A stretch of DNA of 64,000 nucleotides from Shewanella sp. TC10 (GCF_009663145.1 NZ_VKHR01000012.1:31845-95844); one strand, 5' to 3'. Shown: positions 45,680-54,800, numbered from the stretch's first letter. Notes: generated by a model from the letters alone, not told the origin. Program-made: numbers and translations.

Positions 45680-47086
45680 GTGAATATGCAATTAGCATTG
45701 TTTACTAAAAAACGCTTAACAGTTAAAAGCTTAAGCAAGAACTTTTGTTTAGCCCTCGGTGCGATATTAACCACGGCAACGTGCGCTACAGCGATTGCTA
45801 AAGCTGATGTTAATGAGGCTAAGTTTCCAGATCAATTTAAAACTTGGGCTGAAACTGAAGAGCAAACTGAACGAGAAGACATGCTTGCTAGCTATCCTGC
45901 CAATATTATCTTATGGGCTGGTTCATCTTTTGCTAAAGAATATCATAGTCCTCGCGGTCACCAATTTGCTGTGGCTGATGTTACCCAAACGCTACGAACA
46001 GGTGTGCCACCTAAAGAAGGTGAAATGGGGACATCAGCAAGTTGCTGGACCTGTAAAACTCCTGATGCTCCTCGCTTGATTAAAGAGATGGGTTTTGAAG
46101 GCTATTCTGCTTCAAATTTTACCGATTTAGGCACTGAAATTAATAGTGTGGTTTATTGTACTGATTGTCATGTGGATGGTAGTGCTGAACTGGCGTTACC
46201 ACGTCCTCATGCGCAAAACGCAATGAAGAAGACAGGTATTCCGTTTGAGAAACAAGATGTTTCCATGCAAGGTGCGCAAGTGTGTGGCCAATGTCATGTG
46301 ACGTATTACTTCCAACCGGAAAAAAGTAATGTGGTGAATATGCCATGGATTTTTGGCAGTGATACCGACAATATTTTGAAGTATTACGATACCCGTCGTT
46401 TTTACGAGTGGATCCACCCGATTTCTAAAACCCCAATATTGAAGGCTCGTCATCCAGAATTTGAGCATTGGAGTCGCAGTAAACATGCTGAAGCCAATGT
46501 TACCTGTATCACTTGTCATATGCCGGTTGAGGAAAATGAAAAAGGTGAAGAGTTTACTAATCACAAAGTAGATAAAGCCCTGCCGCATTTTGATAAAACC
46601 TGTATTGGTTGTCATGAAAGTAAAGAAGCGATTACCGCAAAATTAGATGCTGATAAGCATGAAATTGAAACCATGGCACGTGAAGTGGAAGGTTTACTGG
46701 TAAAAGCGCATTACGAAGCAAAAGCTGCTTGGGATGCGGGCGCAAACTGGGAACAAATGAACAGTGCAATTATGGCGATTCGTCATGGCCAATGGCATTG
46801 GGATTTTGCGATGGCCTCACATGGTTTGTATGCACATAATCCAGATGAAGGACGTATGTTGTTAACCCGAGCGACGTCACAAGCCAAAATGGCAAGAGCG
46901 GTATTAGCGCAAGTGCTTGAAAGCTTAAAAGTCACTGACGTTGAATATCCAGATATTAGCTCAAAAGAATCCGCACATGCCGCTGTGGGTATTAATGAAG
47001 CTAAGTTGAGTGAAGCAAAACAGAAGTTCATCAAAGAAGAAGTAGAGAAGCATTGGAACCCAATTGCAATAAGAGGTTATCAATAA
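45680..47086 (+). CDS. nrfA: Pentaheme ammonia-forming nitrite reductase
   Basis: The 468-residue periplasmic enzyme reduces nitrite to ammonium with six electrons. It has the special active-site haem motif CWTCK (Cys122, Lys126), and four CXXCH motifs at Cys 160, 202, 276 and 308, with the catalytic region around YYFQPE and HPEFEHW. A signal peptide (ending ATAIAKA) exports it. The GTG at 45680 has AAAGGA 6 bases upstream and gives the usual NrfA length. The longer reading from 45563 would overlap nnrS and has no signal start. It is followed by a terminator. Confidence 0.96.
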   Translation: MNMQLALFTKKRLTVKSLSKNFCLALGAILTTATCATAIAKADVNEAKFPDQFKTWAETEEQTEREDMLASYPANIILWAGSSFAKEYHSPRGHQFAVADVTQTLRTGVPPKEGEMGTSASCWTCKTPDAPRLIKEMGFEGYSASNFTDLGTEINSVVYCTDCHVDGSAELALPRPHAQNAMKKTGIPFEKQDVSMQGAQVCGQCHVTYYFQPEKSNVVNMPWIFGSDTDNILKYYDTRRFYEWIHPISKTPILKARHPEFEHWSRSKHAEANVTCITCHMPVEENEKGEEFTNHKVDKALPHFDKTCIGCHESKEAITAKLDADKHEIETMAREVEGLLVKAHYEAKAAWDAGANWEQMNSAIMAIRHGQWHWDFAMASHGLYAHNPDEGRMLLTRATSQAKMARAVLAQVLESLKVTDVEYPDISSKESAHAAVGINEAKLSEAKQKFIKEEVEKHWNPIAIRGYQ

Positions 47087-47114
47087 CGCTTTAGTTAGAA
47101 ATCTACTTTAACTA

Positions 47115-47146
47115 TATTCCGCTTTAATAATATTCCGCTTTAATAA
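47115..47146. repeat. 16-bp tandem duplication after nrfA
   Basis: TATTCCGCTTTAATAA occurs twice with no gap, directly before the nrfA terminator. Confidence 0.95.
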
Positions 47147-47147
47147 T

Positions 47148-47182
47148 AAAAAGGCGCTTAGATAATTCTAAGCGCCTTTTTT
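47148..47182 (+). terminator. Terminator of nnrS-nrfA
   Basis: An AAAAAGGCGCTTA/TAAGCGCCTTTTT stem of 13 bp with an eight-base loop, then T. Confidence 0.9.
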
Positions 47183-47386
47183 GATCTTCATCCATTTATT
47201 TAGCGTATATAAAATTAACAAAATAATTTTATTTTTGTTTAAATTTTGTAAGACAAATCTTTCAACTAAGATTAGTATCAATAGATAACTACTCGTTTTA
47301 ATTGTTAAAAATTACTCGAAAGATTAATTGCGCACCGTGTTATATCGGCAACATGATGTTTAATGAGATAGTTCAAGGAGATTTTA

Positions 47387-47986
47387 ATGCACAGTAGCGC
47401 TAATAACGTTAGTGAGTTACTAAAGCCCACTAAAATAGAACCCACTAAAATAGAGCCCTCTAAAATAAAGCTCACTAAAACGAGTCAGGGAACTGAGCTG
47501 TTTACTGAGCAGGGAGCTGAGCCAAAAAGTGTTGCTGCAGATAAACTTGCTAATGAATTAGTTCAGCCACAAATTATTGATGACTTTATCAATATGTACC
47601 AGTCGCTTAATAAAAATTCATTGCATCTTCTTAAGCAGGTTTATAGCAAGGATGTTGTGTTTCAAGATCCACTGCATAAAGTGGATGGCCTAAACGACCT
47701 TACAAACTACTTCGCTAATCTCTACGAAAATGTAGACAGTATTGATTTTGATATTCAGCAAGTTAATTCTACATCTTCGCAAGCTTCTATATTCTGGCGT
47801 ATGACCTACAGCCACAGCAAACTCAATGGTGGTAAATCTATCACTGTTGATGGCATGAGCCACCTTTCGTTTTCTGAAAAAATAACGGCACACCGGGATT
47901 ACTTTGACTTAGGGCAAATGCTATATGAACAATTGCCACTTTTAGGCAAAGTGATTGGCATGGTGAAAGCAAAGGCATCGTCATGA
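47387..47986 (+). CDS. NTF2/SnoaL-like protein, first gene of the eight-gene cluster
   Basis: The 199-residue protein has a SnoaL-like fold from about residue 65 (DFINMYQSLNKNSLHLLKQVY; then VVFQDPLHKVDG; closing HRDYFDLGQMLYE). The fold binds small hydrophobic molecules. The first 60 residues are not part of the fold and contain a PTKIE repeat made by four 15-base units. AAGGAG lies before the ATG. Its stop overlaps the next gene start (ATGA). The same first gene heads this cluster in other Shewanella-like genomes, from memory. Confidence 0.75.
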   Translation: MHSSANNVSELLKPTKIEPTKIEPSKIKLTKTSQGTELFTEQGAEPKSVAADKLANELVQPQIIDDFINMYQSLNKNSLHLLKQVYSKDVVFQDPLHKVDGLNDLTNYFANLYENVDSIDFDIQQVNSTSSQASIFWRMTYSHSKLNGGKSITVDGMSHLSFSEKITAHRDYFDLGQMLYEQLPLLGKVIGMVKAKASS

Positions 47987-48780
47987 ACAGCTCATTGTCG
48001 GATTCACCATCCACACCCAACAAATTAACAACCCAGACTAAAGAGGCTGTGCTAATTACTGGCGCAAGCTCCGGAATTGGTCTTGCGCTAGCACTTCAAT
48101 ATGTCGAAAAAGGCTGTCATGTTTTTGCTTGCGGTCGAAATGAGCAAAAGTTAAATAGCATAAAAGGCGCGACGCCACTTGTTTTTGACATCAACGACAA
48201 AGATCAAATACGGCAAGCTGCATTGCAGCTTTCAACATCCCTTGAGCAAAATGACTTAAGTTTAACCATGGTGATACTTAATGCTGGTAGCTGTGAGTAC
48301 ATCAATAATCCTGTTCATTTCGATGGCGCGCTATTTGAACGAGTGATTCAAACTAATGTTGTTTCCATGGGGTATTGCTTAGAGCACTTTTTGCCGTTAG
48401 TTGGCGCTAATGGTCGGGTGGGGCTAATGAGTTCAAGTGCAACTTATTTACCTTTTCCTAAAGCTGAAGCCTACGGAGCTTCAAAAGCTGCGGTTAATTA
48501 TTTGGCAAGCAGTCTTCGCATAGACTTAAAAGCCTATGGAATTGGCGTAAGTGTCATTTGTCCTGGTTTTGTGAAAACGCCATTAACTGACAAAAACGAT
48601 TTTGCGATGCCGATGCAAATCTCTGCTGATAAAGCAGCATCTGAAATTATCTATGGCATGAATAAAGGCCAAAGCGAGATACATTTTCCTAAACGATTTA
48701 CCTATTTACTAAAGTGCATAGCATGTTTACCTAAAGCTTTTGTTTCTCGCATGCTAACACCTAATGCAGATAAAGCTTGA
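47983..48780 (+). CDS. Short-chain dehydrogenase/reductase
   Basis: The 265-residue NAD(P)-dependent oxidoreductase has the TGASSGIG cofactor loop (about 25-32), the NAGS motif, catalytic Ser in SSSATYLP and YGASKAA (Tyr-x3-Lys). The substrate is unknown; the company of a Cfa-like methyltransferase suggests a lipid. It overlaps the SnoaL-like gene by four bases and is second in the cluster. Confidence 0.88.
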   Translation: MNSSLSDSPSTPNKLTTQTKEAVLITGASSGIGLALALQYVEKGCHVFACGRNEQKLNSIKGATPLVFDINDKDQIRQAALQLSTSLEQNDLSLTMVILNAGSCEYINNPVHFDGALFERVIQTNVVSMGYCLEHFLPLVGANGRVGLMSSSATYLPFPKAEAYGASKAAVNYLASSLRIDLKAYGIGVSVICPGFVKTPLTDKNDFAMPMQISADKAASEIIYGMNKGQSEIHFPKRFTYLLKCIACLPKAFVSRMLTPNADKA

Positions 48781-48790
48781 TCACTATTGT

Positions 48791-48832
48791 GAATCGTCAT
48801 GGTCGAGCAATATGAACCGTCATGGTCGAGCA
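48791..48832. repeat. 23-bp-period duplication
   Basis: GAATCGTCATGGTCGAGCA and GAACCGTCATGGTCGAGCA lie 23 bases apart just after the SDR stop. Confidence 0.9.
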
Positions 48833-48935
48833 TTCATTAAGCATGGGTTATGAAGCACAACTTTTTAGCAGAGCTGTACAGAAGTTCAAACTGTTTAAAG
48901 TGAATTGAACACAGTATTTTAAAGAACAGTTAATA

Positions 48936-48971
48936 ACGATAATTAAAACAATAATTAAAACAATAATTAAA
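48936..48971. repeat. 12-bp tandem repeat, three units
   Basis: ACGATAATTAAA, ACAATAATTAAA and ACAATAATTAAA in direct series upstream of the FAD oxidoreductase gene. Confidence 0.9.
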
Positions 48972-48992
48972 CGAAAAGCCTGAAGGATTAAT

Positions 48993-50261
48993 ATGAAAAA
49001 AATTGCCGTAGTTGGTTCGGGTATCTCAGGGTTGACCTGTGCACATTTACTCAGTGAATTGCACCAAGTTACTGTGTTTGAAGCAAATGATTATATTGGT
49101 GGCCATACCGCAACGATTGATGTTGAAGTTGAAGGAAAGCCATATGCTATCGATAGTGGTTTTATCGTTTTTAACGATAGAACTTACCCAAGATTTCAAA
49201 AGTTGATGAGCCGTTTAGATGTTAAGTCATTACCAACTGAAATGAGCTTTAGCGTTCAAAATACTCGCACCGGGCTCGAGTACAACGGCCACACTTTGTG
49301 GAGTATGTTTGCCCAGCGTCGTAATTTATTAAAGCCAGATTTTTACCGTTTTTTAGCTGAGATAGTTAAATTTAATAACCAATGTAAAGCCATTTATGAC
49401 GCTGAAGATTATCAAATAAACAGCTTAGGTGAATTTTTAGATTCACAAGGGTTTTCTGAGTTTTTCAGTGAGCATTATATTTTGCCAATGGGCGCGGCGA
49501 TTTGGTCTGCTAGCATTAATGATATGCGCGCATTTTCGCTGCGTTTCTTCATTCGTTTTTTCCATCATCATGGTTTACTTAATATCAGTGACCGACCTCA
49601 ATGGTATGTACTTCAAGGTGGCTCTCGCAGCTATATTCCTGCGCTAATAGCACCGTTTAAAGAGCGACTATTGTTAAATTCTGGGGTGACATCCATTGAG
49701 CGTAAAGAGGATGGGGTAAACATTAGAGTCAACAATGGCGAAGTGCAGTATTTTGATGAAGTGATTTTGGCATGTCATAGTGATCAAGCTTTAGCCATGT
49801 TGGTAGATGCTTCTGAAGATGAACAAGAAGTATTAGGTGCCATGGCTTATCAAAACAATGAAGTGGTACTGCATACCGATGTGAACCTTTTACCGAAACG
49901 AAGAGCTGCGTGGGCGAGCTGGAATTACCGCTTGGATGGTAAAGATGCTGATGATATTGCTAGCAAGCCAGCTAGTGTGACCTACAATATGAATATTCTG
50001 CAGCAGTTACCTAAAGATGCGCCCACATTTTGCGTAACTTTAAATCAAACAGAGTCCATTGATAGTAGTAAGATTTTACGTAAATTTAATTACGCCCATC
50101 CGGTATTTAATGAAGCGAGTATGAATGCGCAAAAAGAGCGCTCACGTATTTGTGGTGTTCGTCATACCCATTTTGCTGGCGCTTATTGGTATAACGGTTT
50201 TCATGAGGATGGAGTGCGTAGTGGCCTAGATGTGTGTAATAACTTTGGTATAAGTCTTTGA
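48993..50261 (+). CDS. FAD-dependent amine-oxidase-type oxidoreductase
   Basis: The 422-residue protein has a dinucleotide fold IAVVGSGISGLTCAHLLSEL with the continuing FEANDYIGGHTATID, and ends in a GxHxxGxR-like FAD contact (FHEDGVRSGLDVC). In the singlet-oxygen/ChrR type clusters a protein like this accompanies Cfa and DUF1365 and may modify unsaturated fatty acids. That reaction is inferred from context. Ten bases separate it from DUF1365. Confidence 0.85.
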   Translation: MKKIAVVGSGISGLTCAHLLSELHQVTVFEANDYIGGHTATIDVEVEGKPYAIDSGFIVFNDRTYPRFQKLMSRLDVKSLPTEMSFSVQNTRTGLEYNGHTLWSMFAQRRNLLKPDFYRFLAEIVKFNNQCKAIYDAEDYQINSLGEFLDSQGFSEFFSEHYILPMGAAIWSASINDMRAFSLRFFIRFFHHHGLLNISDRPQWYVLQGGSRSYIPALIAPFKERLLLNSGVTSIERKEDGVNIRVNNGEVQYFDEVILACHSDQALAMLVDASEDEQEVLGAMAYQNNEVVLHTDVNLLPKRRAAWASWNYRLDGKDADDIASKPASVTYNMNILQQLPKDAPTFCVTLNQTESIDSSKILRKFNYAHPVFNEASMNAQKERSRICGVRHTHFAGAYWYNGFHEDGVRSGLDVCNNFGISL

Positions 50262-50271
50262 GTACCTGCTT

Positions 50272-51102
50272 ATGAATACAAATACTGTCGAAGATGATTT
50301 TAATAGCGGTGTATATCAAGGCGAGGTGAGTCACCGACGTTTTACACCTAAAAATCACAGCTTTGCTTATGAAATGGCGCTATTGGCAATCGACTTAGAT
50401 GAAGTCAAAGCATTAAATAAAGTGAGCCGGTTTTTCGGTACCGCTAAATGGTCAATGTTAAAGTTTAATCCTGATGACTATTTAACTTGTCTTGCGGAGC
50501 AATTTTCTGATGCACGGTTAACAGAGCAAGATTCAAACCTCATGGATGTTTCTGCAAGTGATGAAACCTCACCAGAGCAGGCCTTAAAGCAACGGGTGTT
50601 GTGGACGATTAAACAGCTTGGAGCATCTCAAGATTGCCAAAGCGTTATTTTTGCTGGCCAAATTCGTCATTTCGGTTTTTACTTTAGCCCTGTTAACTTC
50701 TATTTTTGTTATCAAGAAGACAAGCCCATTTATATGTTAGCTGAAGTCAGTAATACCCCATGGGATCAGCGCCATTGTTATTTGGTCAACCTAGAGCAAA
50801 CCCAAAGCACAGACAAAGTTTTTCATGTTTCACCATTTATGAATTTAGATATGCATTATCAATGGCAAGTTGTCGCCCCCAGTAAGCGTCTTAATGTCAC
50901 GATTCAAAATAGAGATGATGCGAATAACAAACTATTTGATGCAAGTCTTCAGCTCAAAAGAAGGCCATTTACCGCCAGCAATGTGCGTAAGATGTTAGTG
51001 GGTTTTCCAGTGATGACACTGAAAATAATGTGGGGGATTTACTGGCAAGCAATGAAACTATTTGTCAAAAAAATCCCATTTATTGCGCATCCCCAGTCTT
51101 AG
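50272..51102 (+). CDS. DUF1365 protein
   Basis: The 276-residue protein has the DUF1365 blocks VYQGEVSHRRFTPKNHSFAY, FGFYFSPVNFYFCY, and EVSNTPWDQRHCYL, and a hydrophobic C-terminal region (MTLKIMWGIYWQAMKLF). Function unproven, although the family always seems to sit next to a Cfa-like methyltransferase and an FAD oxidoreductase, so lipid work is likely. Confidence 0.88.
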   Translation: MNTNTVEDDFNSGVYQGEVSHRRFTPKNHSFAYEMALLAIDLDEVKALNKVSRFFGTAKWSMLKFNPDDYLTCLAEQFSDARLTEQDSNLMDVSASDETSPEQALKQRVLWTIKQLGASQDCQSVIFAGQIRHFGFYFSPVNFYFCYQEDKPIYMLAEVSNTPWDQRHCYLVNLEQTQSTDKVFHVSPFMNLDMHYQWQVVAPSKRLNVTIQNRDDANNKLFDASLQLKRRPFTASNVRKMLVGFPVMTLKIMWGIYWQAMKLFVKKIPFIAHPQS

Positions 51103-51223
51103 TAAATAGTCTTAATTATTCGTCTTAATTATGTGAGTGAGTTTATTTAAACCAAAATCAAATTTGTTACGTACTGAAAGATATCATTATTAAATTGCTA
51201 CAAAGTAGGAAGCGGAGAGAGAT

Positions 51224-52495
51224 ATGGAAAATACAGCGATTAATGCGAGTGTAGTGCAAGCAACGATTTCAGACAGCTTTGCAAAGAAAATATTATTACG
51301 CGCGTTAAAACACCTCTCTGGCGGCTATTTAACTATTGTAAATTCTGACAATCATGCGACCGCGGAGCAAAGTTTAAGTTTCGGAGATTTTGAATCTGAC
51401 TTACACGCCAGTATTCAAGTGTCACATCCAAGCTTTTACAAACAAATTATATGGGGTGGCTCAATTGGTGCGGGTGAAGCTTACATTCAAGGTCACTGGT
51501 CCAGCCCTGATTTGACCAAAGTTGTTCAGTTATTCGCACGTAACTTAGCACTACTCGATAATATCGAACGTTATTTTTCTTGGTTTAGCGTTGGTATGAA
51601 TCGGTTAACCCATGTGTTTAATCGAAACTCTGCAGCGGGTTCTAAACGTAATATTCTAGCGCATTACGATTTAGGTAATGCAATGTATGAGCAGTTTCTT
51701 GATAAAGAAATGCTCTACTCAAGTGCTTTATACCCTCATAAAGATGCAAGTTTAGAAGAAGCTCAAATTCACAAGCTGCAAACTATTTGCGAGCGCTTGG
51801 AGCTTAAACCTGGTCAGAGCCTTTTAGAAGTTGGAACAGGTTGGGGAGCATTAGCCATTTACGCTGCGAAGCATTTTGATGTTGATGTAACAACGACGAC
51901 CATTTCAGATGCTCAGTACGACTATGCCGTTGAAAAAGTTAATCAAGAAGGCTTGCAAGATAAGGTTACCTTGTTAAAGAGTGACTACCGATTACTTGAA
52001 GGTGAGTATGACCGAGTGGTGTCTATTGAGATGATAGAAGCCGTAGGACATGAATACTTACCCGGCTTTTTTAAGAAATTAGAAACCTTACTTAAGCCCT
52101 CTGGAAAAATGTTGATTCAAGCGATTACCATTGCTGATCAACGTTATGACAGTTATCGCAAAGGTGTCGACTTTATTCAGCGTTATATCTTCCCAGGTGG
52201 TTGCTTACCTTCAGTGAGTGAAATGAATAAGCACATTGCTAAACAAACTGACATGGTAGTGTGGTCCGTTGACGATATGGGCAAAGATTATGCACAAACG
52301 CTTTACCACTGGCATGAACGTTTCGATAAAGCCCAAGAATCCATTAAGCAATTAGGCTATGGCGATGACTTTATCAGAATGTGGAAATTCTATTTAAGCT
52401 ATTGTGAAGGTGGTTTTTTAGAGCGCACGACAAGTACGGTTCATTTAGTCGCTGTGCGTCCTGATTATCGCACTACATTGGCAAGTGGTTTATAA
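51224..52495 (+). CDS. Cyclopropane-fatty-acyl-phospholipid synthase family methyltransferase
   Basis: The 423-residue SAM-dependent enzyme has the SAM loop LLEVGTGWGALAIYAA (about 200-215), the preceding HYDLGNAMYEQFLDKEMLYSSALY block, and the SIEMIEAVGHEY active-site region. This class adds a methyl or methylene group to unsaturated lipid acyl chains. In ChrR-regulon clusters the Cfa-like members make methylated or furan fatty acids, so the exact product is open. Upstream gap of 121 bases, so it may have its own promoter. Confidence 0.88.
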   Translation: MENTAINASVVQATISDSFAKKILLRALKHLSGGYLTIVNSDNHATAEQSLSFGDFESDLHASIQVSHPSFYKQIIWGGSIGAGEAYIQGHWSSPDLTKVVQLFARNLALLDNIERYFSWFSVGMNRLTHVFNRNSAAGSKRNILAHYDLGNAMYEQFLDKEMLYSSALYPHKDASLEEAQIHKLQTICERLELKPGQSLLEVGTGWGALAIYAAKHFDVDVTTTTISDAQYDYAVEKVNQEGLQDKVTLLKSDYRLLEGEYDRVVSIEMIEAVGHEYLPGFFKKLETLLKPSGKMLIQAITIADQRYDSYRKGVDFIQRYIFPGGCLPSVSEMNKHIAKQTDMVVWSVDDMGKDYAQTLYHWHERFDKAQESIKQLGYGDDFIRMWKFYLSYCEGGFLERTTSTVHLVAVRPDYRTTLASGL

Positions 52496-52498
52496 ACC

Positions 52499-53023
52499 AT
52501 GCCGTTATCCGCTCATACCAACATTATCAATGCTCTCGCTTTTCAGGTGATTTGGTGGGCAGGAGTACTTGCGGGTAACCAGCTTATCATTATCCCAGTT
52601 TTATTGGTGGTTTGGCATTTTGTCGTAAGCCAGCAAAAGAAGTTTGATTTTAAAGTATTAGTAGTCTGTGGCGTGATAGGCATAGCACTTGATACTGTAT
52701 TAACGTTTACTGGCTTGTTTGAGTTTACTGTCTTCCCATTTTGGTTAGGACTATTGTGGTGCTACTTTGCCATTTCCCTCAATTACAGCCTGGCACTGTT
52801 TAATCGACTTCCTATATCCGTACAGGCTCTACTGGGAGGCGTTTTTGGCAGTTTGAGTTATATCGGTGGCGCCAATTTACAGGCTGTGAGCTTGCCAAAC
52901 GGCACTGTATTTTCGGGGTTGATATTGTTGATGGTCTGGTCACTCATGTTCCCATTATTACTTTGGATTGCTAAAACAATCGGTTTAAAGCATTCACGAG
53001 TTGCTTTTGAAAAACTCGTGTAG
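52499..53023 (+). CDS. DUF2878 membrane protein
   Basis: The 174-residue protein has five to six membrane segments, with FQVIWWAGVLAG at the start and FTVFPFWLGLLWCYFA in the middle, which is the DUF2878 pattern. The function is unknown. It begins three bases after the methyltransferase gene stop, so it is cotranslated with it. Confidence 0.82.
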   Translation: MPLSAHTNIINALAFQVIWWAGVLAGNQLIIIPVLLVVWHFVVSQQKKFDFKVLVVCGVIGIALDTVLTFTGLFEFTVFPFWLGLLWCYFAISLNYSLALFNRLPISVQALLGGVFGSLSYIGGANLQAVSLPNGTVFSGLILLMVWSLMFPLLLWIAKTIGLKHSRVAFEKLV

Positions 53024-53047
53024 CAGCTTGGTTAGGAGATAACGCTG

Positions 53048-53704
53048 ATGAAAAGAGTAAACTTAGCGCTTGAAAAATCAGTGCAACCTTCTTTATCAAA
53101 GTCTGTTTTGAAGATGCCATTAGTTAAAATGTCATTTTTATTTATGATATCTGCCTTGATATTGAATGAAGCTCGGGCGGATCAACTTGAAAAGACACAA
53201 GAGTCTGAGTCGCATTTTTTGACTCAAGATAAGACTCAAGATACGGCTCAAATTAATTTGCAATCATTGTCAGCATTACAAATGGTCGGTGAGGCCGACA
53301 TGGACTTACTGTGGTTTTCCATTTATAGCGCCAAGTTGATGTCTGTAGACGGTGATTATCAACAAAATCAATTCCCACTCAAGCTTGAAATCCAATATCA
53401 CAGAGATATCGAAGCAGAAGATCTTATCGAAGCGACTGTAGACCAGTGGCAACATATCGGGATTGCGGAGCAAGATATACCGAGGTTACAGCAACAAATT
53501 GAACAAGCTTGGCCAGATGTTAAAGAAGGCGATAAGTTGAGCTTCATGATGCATAACGATGACTTAGGTCAGTTTTATTTCAATGATAACCCCTTGCCAC
53601 TGATTGAAGAAACTGGCTTTTCGAAAGCATTTTTAGGTATATGGCTATCAGAAAAAACCAGTAGACCTGAATTACGTGAGCAATTAATCGGAGCAAATCA
53701 GTAA
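53048..53704 (+). CDS. Chalcone-isomerase-like protein
   Basis: The 218-residue secreted protein has a signal peptide (to about residue 44), a short Asp/Gln/Thr-rich repeat (LTQDKTQDTAQ) and a chalcone-isomerase-like domain: MVGEADMDLLWFSIYSAKLM, LKLEIQYHRDIEAEDLIEAT, and ETGFSKAFLGIWLSEKTS. The fold binds fatty acids in its relatives. In this cluster a lipid carrier role is likely but unproven. The stop overlaps the next start (TAATG). Confidence 0.82.
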   Translation: MKRVNLALEKSVQPSLSKSVLKMPLVKMSFLFMISALILNEARADQLEKTQESESHFLTQDKTQDTAQINLQSLSALQMVGEADMDLLWFSIYSAKLMSVDGDYQQNQFPLKLEIQYHRDIEAEDLIEATVDQWQHIGIAEQDIPRLQQQIEQAWPDVKEGDKLSFMMHNDDLGQFYFNDNPLPLIEETGFSKAFLGIWLSEKTSRPELREQLIGANQ

Positions 53705-54249
53705 TGACTATGATTAAACAGTTCACCAAGTATTGCCTGTTGCTGGTCAGCTTATTGCTTCTGATGTCGTGTTCTTCAGCCTCGATTGAGGACTATGACA
53801 AGACCACTCCTGTATTAGACTTACAAACCTTTTTTGATGGCGAGTTGACCGCCTCAGGCATAGTGCAAGATTATTCTGGCACGGTTACCCGTAAATTTAC
53901 TGTGACGATGGAAGCCAGTTGGCAGGGTAATAAGGGGGTTATTAATGAATGGTTTATTTATGATGATGGTGAAAAACAAACTCGTATTTGGCAAATAACT
54001 GACTTAGGCAACGGCCAATATCAAGGTACAGCAAATGACATTTTGGGCATTGCCGAGGGAGAAGCTAGAGGCAGTGCATTACGCTGGGCTTATGATATGA
54101 ACTTAGTGGTAGATGACTCTGAGTATGAGGTCCACTTTGATGATTGGATGTTCTTAGTGGATGAAAATACCATCATTAATAAAAGCGATATTATTAAATT
54201 TGGTATAACGGTGGCTGAAGTGACTCTAGTCATTCAAAAAGTGAATTAA
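53704..54249 (+). CDS. DUF3833 lipoprotein
   Basis: The 181-residue protein has a lipobox (LMSC, Cys23) and the DUF3833 pattern: LQTFFDGELTASGIVQDYSG, VNEWFIYDDG-like strands and LRWAYDMNLVVDDSEYEVHFDDWM. It is last in the cluster and shares one base with the stop of the chalcone-isomerase-like gene. The function is unknown. Its 3' end is copied in a 26-base tandem duplication. Confidence 0.82.
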   Translation: MTMIKQFTKYCLLLVSLLLLMSCSSASIEDYDKTTPVLDLQTFFDGELTASGIVQDYSGTVTRKFTVTMEASWQGNKGVINEWFIYDDGEKQTRIWQITDLGNGQYQGTANDILGIAEGEARGSALRWAYDMNLVVDDSEYEVHFDDWMFLVDENTIINKSDIIKFGITVAEVTLVIQKVN

Positions 54250-54275
54250 GCTTAGTTATTCAAAAAGAGAATTAA
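54227..54275. repeat. 26-bp-period duplication of the DUF3833 gene end
   Basis: TAGTCATTCAAAAAGTGAATTAA (54227-54249, includes the stop) is followed by TAGTTATTCAAAAAGAGAATTAA (54253-54275), two mismatches apart. Confidence 0.9.
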
Positions 54276-54382
54276 CGATAGTCATTTTAAGAGCGAACTC
54301 AGTTTAGCCACCCTTAAAGATGAGCAATTATAACTAATCACTTTTTATAACTAACTACTTTTTTATAACTAATCAGTTTTAC

Positions 54383-54412
54383 AAAAACGGCATTGTTTTC
54401 AATGCCGTTTTT
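54383..54412. terminator. Bidirectional terminator between the cluster and DUF3634
   Basis: A perfect 12-bp stem AAAAACGGCATT/AATGCCGTTTTT with a six-base loop lies between convergent genes. Confidence 0.9.
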
Positions 54413-54455
54413 GGTTTTGTATTTTAGTGTTTTAATGGTGATTTAAAATCAGCAA

Positions 54456-54800
54456 CTAACCTTTTAACTTGGAATTATCAGGTTGTTTTTTGTCGTAGTA
54501 CTCAAAGGGAAATACGTTTCTAATCCGTTGAGAAATTTTATCATCAACATTTGCTGAAATATGCAGTCGCACGCCATTGAGTTTTTCTGCTCTCACCGTG
54601 CATGTGAGTTTTTCATGTTTGGCAATCGACTTGCATTCTCTTGAAAAACGTTCAGGTATTTTTCCCGAGTGTTTATTGAGTTTGCCGTCTTTAAAATGCA
54701 TTTCAAAAACCTTTAAACCGCGGGCGCCTGAAAAGATGAGCTTGTAGGCAATAACGAAAAAAACTAAAACAAAGAATACTTTAAACCCTGTTTCAAGCAT
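54456..54800 (-). CDS. DUF3634 membrane-anchored protein
   Basis: The 114-residue protein has an N-terminal anchor (VFFVLVFFVIAYKLIF) and the DUF3634 pattern MHFKDGKLNKHSGKIPERF, then ISQRIRNVFPFEYYDKKQ. The function is unknown. The family is typical of Shewanella and Vibrio. It is a single gene, convergent with the eight-gene cluster. Confidence 0.82.
   Translation of the reverse strand: MLETGFKVFFVLVFFVIAYKLIFSGARGLKVFEMHFKDGKLNKHSGKIPERFSRECKSIAKHEKLTCTVRAEKLNGVRLHISANVDDKISQRIRNVFPFEYYDKKQPDNSKLKG

Noticed and set aside
46043..46057. Apparent missing haem motif in nrfA
   Set aside because: CWTCK is the normal lysine-ligated active-site haem of NrfA, not a loss.
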